A stretch of 11,987 nucleotides of DNA from Saccoglossus kowalevskii (Eukaryota; Hemichordata; Enteropneusta; Harrimaniidae), in contig NW_003129367.1 in assembly GCF_000003605.2 (NCBI RefSeq), positions 76,391 to 88,377 on the forward strand, written 5' to 3'. The notes under the pieces are model-generated. The model ran no database searches. It was not told the origin of the DNA and saw only the letters and a program-made list of their open reading frames with translations. Shown one piece after another: positions 1-7,785 of the stretch. The position numbers were made by a program, and so were the translations under genes. Position 1 is the stretch's first letter, and each line of letters starts with the position of its first letter.

Positions 1-22
1 GTTATTTATTTTTGGTTTGCAG

Positions 23-223
23 GTAACAGTGACAAAGGTTCCAGTATCAGTCTCAGCCAATCACAGAGTGAGCTCTCTCCGGTCAGTCAGCTGTCGCCAA
101 TGAGTATGAGCCCACTCTCACCTGGTTCGCCGCTAAGTTCTGGACTACCAAGTCCAGTTGTTGGTTTTCGTACACCGTCCCTAACGCTGCTCTTCCAAAG
201 ATTCATAGTCGTAGATTTCGAGA
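23..223 (+). CDS. SECISBP2L: SECISBP2L-like internal exon: S/P-rich linker and start of the pre-RNA-binding-domain block (frameshifted)
   Basis: The acceptor is a pyrimidine-rich run ending in AG at 21-22. The donor is GTAAGT at 224. From 25 to about 165, frame 1 encodes a Ser/Pro-rich stretch (LSPMSMSPLSPGSPLSSG), the kind of linker that lies upstream of the RNA-binding domain in SBP2L. From about 165 to 223, frame 3 encodes PNAALPKIHSRRFRE, matching the vertebrate PKIHSRRFREYC block. The two parts are in different frames, so one base is missing or two are extra between about 150 and 195; the T-run at 165-168 is the likeliest place. The exon ends with GA of a Glu codon, completed by the first base of the next exon (E-YCNQ). 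Read unshifted, the next exon hits a stop after six codons. Family identity comes from this block and the exons that follow. Confidence 0.85.
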
Positions 224-980
224 GTAAGTATCAAAACATGATTATTCTTGGGAATGAACATCCTGGTTTTTCGTCGCCTGGCGACAAGAACGATGAAAAC
301 AAAAGTTGAAAACTCTCAAAGTTATTGACTCTTTTTGTTTGTTGTTCATGAAGTAAAAAAAAAAATTGGAAATTCATGTATACCACCAATAAATAAGAAT
401 TAACAACATTGGGCATTAAAAACAATAAATTAAAACTCGGATCACAGGAAATTGTCTCCAAGTAAATACTGAAATTGTGAATAGCAGTCTGGAATTTTGT
501 TAATCGACAGCTGCTGGCTAAATGGCTGTCGAGCGGACTTCTTTGAATTTTTATAGTCTGCACTTTCCTCCTGAAGATTAAAACTAAAATATCCACATAT
601 TTTGAGTAAAAACTGAAAATGGGTTTGAATTTTGTCTGTTGGCTCCAAAATTAGTATTCATTTTTAGAAATAATGAAAAATATAAGGAAAATTTGCTGAA
701 AAGTTTAGGCAATGAAGGTGAAAAGATTAAGACCTACAACTTGCAAAAGCACAAGATTTTGGTCTCCTACTTTCTAAATATATTCAAAAAAGAAACTCCT
801 GGACGACTTTTATATTGCAAACATTCATTTACAAACTCAGAAAGCATTTTGTTTTGCTCTGTAGCAACTGAGGTGTGTGTTGCCAATGTCCACAGTCAGT
901 GATACCTTGATTTTAAACTTCCCTATATCAGTCAAATTCAACCCCTGCATTGTACGGCCGTGTGTTCTTGTTATTCATAG
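224..980 (+). other. Intron of SECISBP2L-like gene, with one dispersed repeat
   Basis: The intron is bounded by GTAAGT and TTATTCATAG. It is AT-rich, and its open frames are short and without recognisable similarity. The section from about 553 to 735 is a degenerate copy of a repeat that recurs at about 6076-6258 (separate entry). Nothing else supportable was seen. Confidence 0.8.
553..735 (+). repeat. Dispersed direct repeat, copy 1 (intronic)
   Basis: Landmarks shared in order with 6076-6258 are TAGTCTGCACTTTC, GAAGATTAAAACTAAAATA against GAGGATTGGGACAAAAATA, AGTAAAA, ATTTTGTCTGTTGGCTCCAA and AATTA, then TTCATTT, AGAAATA, and a GAAAAGATTAA/GAGAAGGTTAA end. The central GTCTGTTGGCTCCAAAATTA is identical in both. 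The class is unknown. Confidence 0.6.
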
Positions 981-1086
981 ATATTGCAACCAGATGTTAG
1001 ATAAAGAAGTTGACGGGTGCTGTACTACGTTACTGCAGACATTATGCAGGTTTCAAGATAAACAGTATCACAAAGACCCGACTAGA
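981..1086 (+). CDS. SECISBP2L: SECISBP2L-like internal exon: N-terminal part of RNA-binding region
   Basis: The acceptor is TTGTTATTCATAG ending at 980 and the donor is GTATGT at 1087. The first base completes GAA (Glu) from the previous exon. The reading then runs YCNQMLDKEVDGCC, followed by TTLLQTLCRFQDKQYHKDPTR and ends in phase 0. Vertebrate SBP2 and SBP2L have YCNQ/SQ-MLSKEVD and RFQ-R-YQKDP at the same place. This segment precedes the L7Ae fold and belongs to the region needed for stable binding to the SECIS element and for selenocysteine incorporation in SBP2. The protein is expected to bind SECIS RNA and the ribosome; paralogue-specific activity of SBP2L is less well defined. Confidence 0.93.
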
Positions 1087-1156
1087 GTATGTATAAATTT
1101 GTTGTCATATTAACAAAATACGATATTGTTTACGATATTTATTTCAGCAGTTTTGA

Positions 1157-1432
1157 TCAAAGTGATGACAAATGGGTGATTTTCCGTGCGAGATTTCGCG
1201 AGGTGCATGAAAGACGCGTTGAACGTCTGCCGTAAAAATCGAACGATTTGAATTTTTTTATTTCGTAGCTCACATCGACCGGCCGATCTTCGACAGAGGA
1301 ATATTGCTTTCCAATATCCTCACTTAATCGAAATTGCCTATCATCAAATGTGTACAGCACATTATTAAGCATGGAAATATCCCCCAAAATAGTTTTGCGT
1401 TTGTCGAATCCCACGCGATGTTTGACTCCACT
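1157..1432 (-). other. CpG-rich antisense open reading frame inside an intron (possible mobile-element or retrogene fragment)
   Basis: The - strand is open from an in-frame TAG near 1441 down to a stop at 1157-1159, with a first ATG at 1414. The 85-residue product is hydrophilic and charged (for example DRPVDVSYEIKKFKSFDF), with no signal peptide or membrane segment. The segment is clearly richer in CG dinucleotides than the intron around it (GCGCG-, TCGA- and CCGGCCG-type words). I do not recognise a family. It could be a coding fragment carried in by a transposon, a decayed retrogene, or chance. Confidence 0.25.
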
Positions 1433-1582
1433 ACGAAGCTATGACCTTTGTTTGTCCTGTTTTTACATTCAATTTCACGCATAACGCGTGATTCTCGCAG
1501 TAAACGAAAAATGGTCTATTAACAACAAATTTAAGTAAAAAAATTGTTGGTAGAATTATAGTTGAGTTGAAGCATTCATACA

Positions 1583-1712
1583 TAATGTGATTTGATTTGT
1601 TGAAAAAAAAACTGTTGAACAAAGAAGCTGCTTTCTGATTGGCTTAATAGTTGGGTGTTTGGTTTTTGTAGCCAATCAGGCACAATCTTGCAAGTCACTG
1701 TGATTTATAGCC
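1583..1712 (+). repeat. Dispersed repeat with CTGATTGGCT inverted arms, copy 1
   Basis: Perfect 10-bp arms CTGATTGGCT (1635-1644) and AGCCAATCAG (1670-1679) flank a 25-nt loop. The left flank AAGCTGCTTT and the weaker outer similarity reappear in reverse orientation at about 7671-7785. Two copies with the same arms, similar loop length and the same flank indicate a family of short non-autonomous elements rather than a chance palindrome. The class is unknown. Confidence 0.6.
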
Positions 1713-1990
1713 ATCTCTTATTGCGATGACAGTAATACAGAGTGCTTGCTGCCAGACATACTCAAGTTTTTTTGGCATGTGTTGATTATTTTTAAATTCA
1801 ACATGCTGTGATGAAGGACGATTACATCGCCTACAGATTTGCAAATTTTTACTTCCATAACGTTATACCGATCACCTTGGGTTGAACATAAAATGAGTTG
1901 TCCCTCTACCCTGGGTGAGTGAGCGCCAGACTCAATGAGAAGATTAAATCCACTGGCTGAGATTCATTCACTAACGAATGCAACTTTGCT

Positions 1991-2512
1991 CATGCTGCCA
2001 TGAACAAAACAAAACTAGAATGTGTTTGCAAATTGCACATAGAAAATTCAAGAGAGACAACAGTGACATTGAATGTCTAGTCTAAACTTTCATCTGGCAC
2101 AAAACCAAGAAATTTATACATCATAATACTCCCAAAATCAAATATACGACACCCTTTGACATTTTATCCGATCAGAGACCTGTAAACAAAATATTTTAAG
2201 TCAAAATTGAATCTGGTCATGCAGCATAGTTCTAAAACTAGAATTTGGTCTCTGTGGCAAAATGCACCATGTGTCAGCTCTAGTATTTGCAAATTGCACA
2301 TACAAAAGTCATGAGAGACAACTGTGATGTTCAATGTCTGGCCAAAACTTTCATCTGGCACAAAAATATTTAAAAACAAAAAAACTGTATACATTGCCAT
2401 GATTTATCACAAATAAATACTTCCAAAATCAAATATAACACCCTGCTTGGACCTTTTATATGATCCGAAAACTGTAAACAAAAAATGTTTTAAGGCAAAA
2501 TTGAATATGGTG
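1991..2512 (+). repeat. Tandem duplication of a ~230-bp unit
   Basis: Unit 1 is about 1991-2217 and unit 2 about 2218-2512. Shared landmarks, in the same order, are CATGC-GC, AAAACTAGAAT, TTTGCAAATTGCACATA, GAGAGACAAC, ACTTTCATCTGGCACAAAA, CCAAAATCAAATATA and CAAAATTGAAT-TGGT. Unit 2 has extra sequence of about 35 bp after AAAACTAGAAT and further small insertions. Divergence of the two units suggests an old duplication. No coding potential is seen. Confidence 0.75.
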
Positions 2513-2593
2513 TTTACTTAGCAGGTAATTGAGTTACCATGGTTGCTATTAACATCGTTGAGTTCTGATTGTTATATCGTGTCCTTGTTGTAG

Positions 2594-2708
2594 GCCAAAT
2601 CAAGACGTCGGATTGTAATGGGATTACGCGAGGTAACGAAGCACCTTAGATTACGCAAAGTGAAATGCTTGTTGATCTCACCAAACTTGGAAAGGATTCA
2701 GTCTAAAG
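2594..2708 (+). CDS. SECISBP2L: SECISBP2L-like internal exon: start of L7Ae-type RNA-binding domain
   Basis: The acceptor is TCCTTGTTGTAG ending at 2593; the exon starts in phase 0. It encodes AKSRRRIVMGLREVTKHLRL, then RKVKCLLISPNLERIQSK, and ends one base into a Gly codon at donor GTACGT (2709). The basic RRRxVMGLREVTKH stretch and the KCxxISPN-E-IQSK strand match SBP2L closely (REVTKH, not the REVLKH I recall for SBP2), which favours SECISBP2L over SECISBP2. In this family the fold recognises the kink-turn-like non-Watson-Crick core of SECIS elements. Confidence 0.95.
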
Positions 2709-2767
2709 GTACGTAGGGGTCATCCACTATTTGATTCGTTGGGCATTAGTGGCTTGATTTCTCATTT

Positions 2768-3078
2768 TGATTGGCGTGTATAATATAGCCAAAATAATTT
2801 TGTATAAGCTGATGAACGGGGTCCCATGACTAAGTGGTTTCTATAAATAGTGTCTCAGCAACCAATCAGAGCTTTTCTGTGTGAGACACAGACTCGGATT
2901 GGCCGATCTACATAATTATTTTGTGATCGCAATAGACCTTAGACAACGGGGTCTCATGACTAATTGGTTTAATTCTATAAATAGTGTCTCGGCAACCAAT
3001 CAGAGCTTTTGTGCGCGAGACCCAGACTCGGATTGGCTGATCTACATAATTATTTTGTGACCACAATAGACCTTAGAG
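2768..3078 (+). repeat. 130-bp tandem array with TATA- and CCAAT-like words
   Basis: Two full units start at 2815 and 2945 (130 and 134 bp; the second has a 4-bp insertion). A partial, more diverged unit lies upstream (about 2768-2814, GATTGGC...ATAATTTTGT...AACGGGGTC). Each full unit carries CTATAAATAG (2841-2850, 2975-2984), ACCAATCAGAGC about 10 bp later, and an inverted CCAAT box in CTCGGATTGG. Each unit is itself partly palindromic (GTGTCTC ... GAGACAC in unit 1). This looks like a tandemly duplicated palindromic element. Confidence 0.8.
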
Positions 3079-3534
3079 CGAGAGATTTGTGAGATAGTGT
3101 TTTTCCCTTGTCATCGCGTCTTACTGACCCATGTAACCATAGTGTTTAAGAGGTGTTGACCGACAAGAATGGAACGCTGTTTTAGGCGCGAAAACAAGCT
3201 TCGCTCTTAACAGGATTTTGACGACCATTGTCACGTAATTGTTATTGAAAACGATTTAAAGCCTTTATTTACATCAGATAAAAATGAGATTGGAGTACAT
3301 TCCATTGCATTGAAAGATAATATTATGTATGTATAAGTGGGGGTAGTTTCACTCAATATCGTACATTCCTGTGGGAACTTCTGAAGGCACAAGCTAAACT
3401 ATTGCAACACCAGATTTTATTATGTTTGTAAAATATGAATTTTCTTTTACCAAATTACAAATTCCATAACTTTAGTAAAATGTTTTTTCTAGATCGAAGT
3501 ATAATTTTTTATTTTATGAGGGAATAAGCACAGC

Positions 3535-3717
3535 TACTGTAAAATACTTTATATTAACTCGAATTATTTTTCGTTGAAAAGATTTTTTACGCGTTTTGTA
3601 TGTAATTTGTTGAATTTTGGTGAGTTGAATGTAAAAAGTATATTTGCTTTATTTTATTTTCACTTGAGCAAAAATAGCAAAAACAAATTCTGAATGAAAA
3701 TAAATTATTTCACAGTA
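3535..3717 (+). mobile_element. MITE-like palindromic element, copy 1 (intronic)
   Basis: The ends are TACTGTAAAATACTT and the inverse of TACTGTGAAATAATTT, that is, terminal inverted repeats bounded by TA. The interior contains TTTTGTATG-AATTTG and GAGTTGAATGTAAAA, shared with the three other copies in the window. The length is 183 bp. A TA border with short inverted repeats is what Tc1/mariner-type non-autonomous elements show; assignment to that class is inference. No transposase is encoded. Confidence 0.65.
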
Positions 3718-3817
3718 GTTGCCAAAGTAAGAATCTTCAGTGAAGCATTATATTAGAGGGTGCACTGTCTATCATCATCATCAACCACTAATATTTTTTG
3801 TGGGATTCCATTTTCAG

Positions 3818-3972
3818 GTGGTTTAGACGAAGCACTCGATGTCATTATCAGCTTGGCGCAGGAACAGGATGTGCCGTTTATATTTGCCTTGGGGCGTAAA
3901 GCGCTGGGTCGTGCGGTTAACAAATTAGTTCCTGTTAGTGTGGTGGGAATATTTAACTATGATGGCGCAGAG
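3818..3972 (+). CDS. SECISBP2L: SECISBP2L-like internal exon: core of L7Ae/SBP2 RNA-binding domain
   Basis: The acceptor is CCATTTTCAG ending at 3817 and the donor is GTAAGG at 3973. The first two bases complete a Gly codon, giving the GGLDEAL junction. The exon then encodes DVIISLAQEQDVPFIFALG, RKALGRAVNKLVPVSVVGIF and NYDGAE, ending in phase 0. This is the most conserved part of the family: FALGRKALGR-VNKLVPVSVVGIFNY is nearly identical to vertebrate SBP2L as I remember it, and LGR rather than LNR again points to the L paralogue. The open frame continues into intron DNA on both sides, but without similarity and past good splice sites, so the exon limits are set by the signals. Confidence 0.97.
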
Positions 3973-4510
3973 GTAAGGAGGACGTTTTGTACGCGCATAT
4001 ATTATACTGCCATTTTTTATTTCATCAATATTGTCATCAAAGTTTGAATTGGGCATAACTGTTTTGAAAATGTCTACGATCTTGACGCAAGGAAAACGTT
4101 CTAAAGTCGTACGCATAATTGATGTAAAAAGCTGTATTAATAATTGTACCAAAACGTTATCAGCACTCAAACGCTGAATTTTTTCCCCCCGACTTTTCAG
4201 GTTATTGACATTGCCTTTGACAACTTTTCTTTGTTTAAATTGGATGTAGAAGTGCTATAGCCTGCAATGAAAATGGAATCACTAAACGCAAGCGTTCACA
4301 TAGCACAAACAATTTTGGGCTATAATCTGTAATTGAATTATTATTTCAAGCAGGAAAGTTATAAAAATACCGCAAAATATGCACTCTGGCAGTACAGGAT
4401 CACATCAACCTTTGCTTTATGTCGCTCGCTCGATTCAATCACTCTTCTACTTTCTCATGATAACCTCATATTACGATGCTTTTTATACTTTGAACTTTGA
4501 ACTTTTACAG
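3973..4510 (+). other. Intron of SECISBP2L-like gene
   Basis: The intron runs from GTAAGG to TTTTACAG. It is AT-rich, with a pyrimidine/C run ending in AG near 4200 (CCCCCCGACTTTTCAG) that resembles an acceptor. What follows, GTTATTGACATTGCCTTTG and onward, gives an open frame of about 18 codons ending in TAG near 4260; it has no SBP2L similarity and the phase-0 junction to 4511 already reproduces the conserved protein. I treat it as a decoy or a rare alternative terminal exon. Confidence 0.75.
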
Positions 4511-5314
4511 AACACATTCCGTGAACTGCTTGATTTATCCGCTAAGGCAAGGGCGGTTTATAACGACATGGTTGTGACGTATCAACAGGAAATAGAATCA
4601 CAAAACGCTGCCAGGATAGCTAAACACCGACAGCACATGGGGCACAATCGGAACTTATCCGGCTGTAGCGGGATATCCTTCAGTAGTGTCATATCCGAAC
4701 CAATTTCGGAAAATTATCCGGATCCAGAACCGGAGTTTGATGAGTTCGGGAGAGAAATCGAACAAGGAAATGCGTATTCGCAGGATCATGGCAATATTAC
4801 ATCGACGAGACTTGAACGAACTGACGAGGAAGTAGAGAAGACGATCACAACTGAGGTTTTGAACAGTTACGATAATGACGGTGATGTTAATGTTGAGTGT
4901 TTAAGGACAAGGAGTCGGAGCTCATCACAAAACGTCAAAGAGGATGGGGAGGGGGATGACGATGTTGACGACGACGACGAAGAAGAGGAGGAAGAGGAGG
5001 AGGAAGAAGAAGATGACGACGATTTAAGTGAAGAAGATGATAATTGTGAGATTACGCTCGAAAACGACAAAGTCTGTGATTCTTCATTCCCTGTCGACAA
5101 AGACCGCATTGAATGCTGGGTAGCCGAAGCTCAGAGTTGTATAAGCTCTCTAAAAATTGAAGACATTGAAAATGTGCCATGTCATGAGGCTGCCGGGAAT
5201 AGTCATCCTCCGGATATCCCGGAAAATGTTCGTCCTGGCAGTAGTTCTCAAGAAGTTGATACTAGTGAAAAGAACTGTCATAGTGATAGCAGATACGAAC
5301 CAAACTCCAGTTAG
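4511..5314 (+). CDS. SECISBP2L: SECISBP2L-like terminal coding exon: end of RNA-binding domain, conserved motif, acidic tract, C-terminus
   Basis: The acceptor is AACTTTTACAG ending at 4510; the exon starts in phase 0 and encodes 267 residues to TAG at 5312-5314. Residues 1-22 (NTFRELLDLSAKARAVYNDM) finish the L7Ae-type domain, equivalent to the FNKLVELTEEARKAYKDMV helix of SBP2L. Residues 42-67 hold HMGHNRN and ISFSSVISEPISEN, a motif characteristic of SBP2L rather than SBP2. Residues about 133-136 are an SRS-like basic/serine patch. Residues 147-177 are an Asp/Glu tract encoded by GAN repeats; vertebrate SBP2L has an acidic tract at the corresponding place. The tail has RIECWVAEAQ (RIESWVSETQ in vertebrates) and ends HSDSRYEPNSS (HSDSNYTTQTT in vertebrates). 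The tail is predicted to be disordered. The stop therefore looks like the authentic C-terminus. Confidence 0.95.
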   Translation, partial: NTFRELLDLSAKARAVYNDMVVTYQQEIESQNAARIAKHRQHMGHNRNLSGCSGISFSSVISEPISENYPDPEPEFDEFGREIEQGNAYSQDHGNITSTRLERTDEEVEKTITTEVLNSYDNDGDVNVECLRTRSRSSSQNVKEDGEGDDDVDDDDEEEEEEEEEEEDDDDLSEEDDNCEITLENDKVCDSSFPVDKDRIECWVAEAQSCISSLKIEDIENVPCHEAAGNSHPPDIPENVRPGSSSQEVDTSEKNCHSDSRYEPNSS

Positions 5315-5830
5315 CACTGTATTTTTTATAAAGTAGATATATATCCTTAGCCCTTCCTTTTAATCAACCCTTTGATCGCCAAAGTCAACTTTTTGTCGCT
5401 TTTCACCTGCAAAAATGAATTTTTTTTTATTTTCGAAAATTTTGATTATATGTGCGTTTGATTAAAAATTAACAAAATATAGAGAATTACACAAAAAATG
5501 TGCAAAGTTTTGGTCGGTTGCGGCAATGGCGGCGTTCAAAGGGGTAATATTGTGTTGACGTGAGTGAGAGTGCTTTGTGTTTGCATGTGTATCTTAAATA
5601 ATATTCAGAAATAGATTTCAACCGCAATCAAATTTTTTTGCCTGTCTTGATATATTTATGAGTCATTTAAATTTTTAATTTGACAGTCATTCTAGAATAA
5701 ATATGTAAATCCAGTTTGTGTATACAGATCCAAATGAGATGCGCTGTAAACTTTGCGTACTCGTCGCTAAATTTGTGTTAATTTTTTAATACTAAATAAA
5801 CTAAAGGTTTATGCACCCTTGGGAGGTGAC
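5315..5830 (+). other. 3' UTR of SECISBP2L-like gene (minimum extent)
   Basis: Non-coding, AT-rich sequence directly follows the TAG stop. No splice signals or convincing open frames are seen. It contains two AATAAA hexamers (see the separate entry), so cleavage somewhere between about 5715 and 5830 would give a 3' UTR of roughly 0.4-0.5 kb. Longer forms using later hexamers (for example near 8354 or 8523) cannot be excluded. Confidence 0.6.
5696..5800 (+). terminator. Candidate poly(A) signals for SECISBP2L-like mRNA
   Basis: Canonical AATAAA hexamers occur at 5696-5701 and 5795-5800. They are the first two after the stop codon. The first is followed by a GT-rich stretch (TTTGTGTATACAG, about 5715-5727), which is what a downstream element looks like. 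Use of either site is inferred from position only. Confidence 0.5.
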
Positions 5831-5863
5831 CTTGACCATTCAAGGGTCAACTGTAGAGGGTGC
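5813..5863 (+). repeat. Nested imperfect hairpin next to the putative poly(A) region
   Basis: Outer arms GCACCCT (5813-5819) and AGGGTGC (5857-5863) enclose inner arms TTGACC (5832-5837) and GGTCAA (5845-5850). The segment also contains TGACCTTGACC, the inverse of GGTCAAGGTCA, a nuclear-receptor (SF-1/ERR type) half-site arrangement. Function is unknown; the hairpin starts 13 bp after the second AATAAA. Confidence 0.4.
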
Positions 5864-6075
5864 TCTTTACATGCGTGCAAGATCACAACTTGTCTTGGAG
5901 TGTGTTTAAAGCAGAAAGTCATTAATTTTTACAGATTTGACATTTTAGGTTTTGTTTTTCAGACCTACTTGAAGGCTTAAGTTGATTTACTGACATCTTG
6001 CTATGAACAGAAAATCACCTTTTCACCACCAGTTCCCTCTTTTCATCACAAATTCACAAAAATATTCCCGTTTTT

Positions 6076-6258
6076 AGTCTGCACTTTCTTTCAGAGGATT
6101 GGGACAAAAATAGCCAAATTTTTTTAGTAAAACCTTAAAATTTGCTAAAATTTTGTCTGTTGGCTCCAAAATTAAGGTTCATTTCCAGAAATATTGAGGA
6201 ATGTACGAGAAAAGTGCAGAGAAATTTGGACGAGAAAGTCTGGTGGTGAGAAGGTTAA
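6076..6258 (+). repeat. Dispersed direct repeat, copy 2
   Basis: This is the second copy of the repeat at 553-735, in the same orientation and of about the same length, with scattered substitutions and small gaps. It lies downstream of the likely SECISBP2L poly(A) site. Confidence 0.6.
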
Positions 6259-6638
6259 AGCAGTATATAGTATGTATATTAGCTCAAGCAGAATTGTAAT
6301 CAGTGTTTACTTGCCAACATCTCTTGAGAAAAATCTCTCGTTGTCGATCTGTTAAATGTCGTTTAGTGGTTTCGCTGACTTCTGCTCTGGTACGTTTCAG
6401 ACCAGCTGTATAAATTGACAACCTTGTAATTATTAACAACTGAAATCGGACAACTTATATTTGTATTTTATTTTCCTGATTTATTATTCTCATTTATGAA
6501 CCCTGTAAAAAAGAATACACATTTAGATTAATATATTTGTTAATGTTACTATAACAGTTTCTTTTTATTATATACAAAAAAAAAATGTTTTTTTTGGGTG
6601 CTTTGCTCATATTACACTGTTCGTTTTGATGTTTAATA

Positions 6639-6834
6639 TACTGTGAAATACTTTATTTTTGCTGAAAAGGCTTTTTGTGAGTTTTGTATGGAATTTATTT
6701 TCACTGATTTTTGACAAGTTTAATGTGAAATGTAGGATTACAAGTTTATACGCTGGATTTTATTTTCACGGAATCATTCCTTCAGCGGAAATAGCGAAAA
6801 TAAATTCCAAGCGAAAATAAAGTATTCTACAGTA
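6639..6834 (+). mobile_element. MITE-like palindromic element, copy 2
   Basis: The ends are TACTGTGAAATACTTTATTT and AAATAAAGTATTCTACAGTA, an inverted repeat of about 20 bp with few mismatches and TA at each end. The interior has TTTTGTATGGAATTTATTTT, CACTGATTTTTGACAAG and a second internal pairing (AATAGCGAAAATAAATTCCA). The length is 196 bp. It is the best-preserved copy. Confidence 0.75.
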
Positions 6835-7670
6835 ATAGTCAAGTGCTTCACATCAAGCCTTATGTTTCAAGTGTACGTAGATAAGTATTTACAGAGGGAT
6901 TTCTCAAAGTTCTGTCCAGGGGCTTTCTTTTTAATGGTGCACGAGCAGTTTTGTTATTGATTACAGCTCATAATCAATCCACCAAAGCAGTATTAATCAT
7001 AATCTCATTTTAAAGGTGCTGATTCAACAGAGCAGGAAATGGCACCCTCTGCAGTTCATATGCTGGCAATCTTCATGTGGATATACAGTAATATATTTGG
7101 CCTAACAAAAAAAAAAAAAAAGTTTCTGGTCCGTGTGTGTGCCGATATTTTCTCACTTATTTTGTCACTGCACAGTGCCCTCTGTTGATAAATTGATTAT
7201 ACCTTGGTGTGATATCGAATATTTTATCATAGACCTTAAAAGACCTAAAGTCTATGATTTTATCAAGATAAAAAAAAAATCGCTATACAATGAAAAACAA
7301 TTTCATCAGAAACTTTTTTTTTTTTTGCCTGGCCTTAGCAGCATTAAAATTGCCTTTGGTGATGACATTTTTAGTTAGTCTTCCAAGACTAATGTGATTT
7401 TCTCCATGATGTATTATTACATGTGCTCAATTTTATGCATATTTGATGCATGGTTTAGAATAGAAACATGTAGGGAATCCTGTATTGACTGTTATTACGC
7501 CGAGTATGCACGTTAAAGATCATGGTACTCGATGGGTTTTCACTGGCCACTGATGTATGTGTTTGTTTCTACTGTGGATACGTGAATGAAAGAATTCTGC
7601 GAGAGAGTTTAAAATTTACATTGTTTTGGCCACAGTTACGTTTCTAGGAAGAATCATCTATACTGGTATA

Positions 7671-7785
7671 CCATAGCTTCACTTATAAGACTCTCCCTGA
7701 TTGGCTACACAACCCTAATACCTGACAGTTCAGCCAATCAGAAAGCAGCTTGTTTGTTGACGGGTTCTTTCAACGAATCATGCCT
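7671..7785 (-). repeat. Dispersed repeat with CTGATTGGCT inverted arms, copy 2 (reverse orientation)
   Basis: Arms CTGATTGGCT (7697-7706) and AGCCAATCAG (7732-7741) are present, followed by AAAGCAGCTTGTTTGTTGAC, the reverse complement of the flank of copy 1. Outer similarity extends about 30-40 bp further on each side with mismatches and small gaps. Confidence 0.6.

Larger units (their letters stand above)
1087..2593 (+). other. Intron of SECISBP2L-like gene, repeat-rich
   Basis: The intron runs from GTATGT to TTGTTGTAG. It contains a CpG-rich antisense open frame (1157-1432), a CCAAT-armed dispersed repeat (about 1583-1712) and a tandem duplication (1991-2512), each listed separately. The remaining sequence is AT-rich and shows no exon-like segment. 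Confidence 0.8.
2709..3817 (+). other. Intron of SECISBP2L-like gene with tandem repeat and MITE-like element
   Basis: The intron runs from GTACGT to CCATTTTCAG. It holds a 130-bp tandem array (about 2768-3078) and a palindromic element at 3535-3717. The section 3080-3534 shows no coding or structural signal that I can support. Confidence 0.8.
5864..7670. other. Intergenic or extended 3' UTR sequence without genes
   Basis: Apart from the dispersed repeat (6076-6258) and the MITE-like element (6639-6834), this is AT-rich non-coding sequence with homopolymer runs (A-run at 7108-7122, T-run at 7314-7326). The longest open frame (7133-7378) is low-complexity and has no recognisable features. A short CG-containing phrase near 7500-7535 (GTATGCACGTTAAAGATCAT) has the look of a dispersed repeat fragment but was not matched to anything else here. 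Confidence 0.7.

Noticed and set aside
3760-4047. 95-residue + strand open frame starting at an ATG at 3760
   Set aside because: Its centre is the SECISBP2L exon 3818-3972; both ends are intron sequence beyond good splice sites.
4379-4510. Upstream extension of the terminal exon frame to an ATG at 4379
   Set aside because: It is open by chance within the intron; the acceptor at 4510 joins in phase and reproduces the conserved GAE-NTFRELLDL junction.
4867-5109. Serine-run open frame on the - strand
   Set aside because: It is the antisense of the GAN repeats encoding the acidic tract.
5315-5830. Search for a SECIS element in the 3' UTR, given the gene's role in selenoprotein synthesis
   Set aside because: No convincing AUGA...AA...GA core arrangement was seen, and SBP2-family genes are not selenoproteins; the C-terminus has no in-frame TGA.
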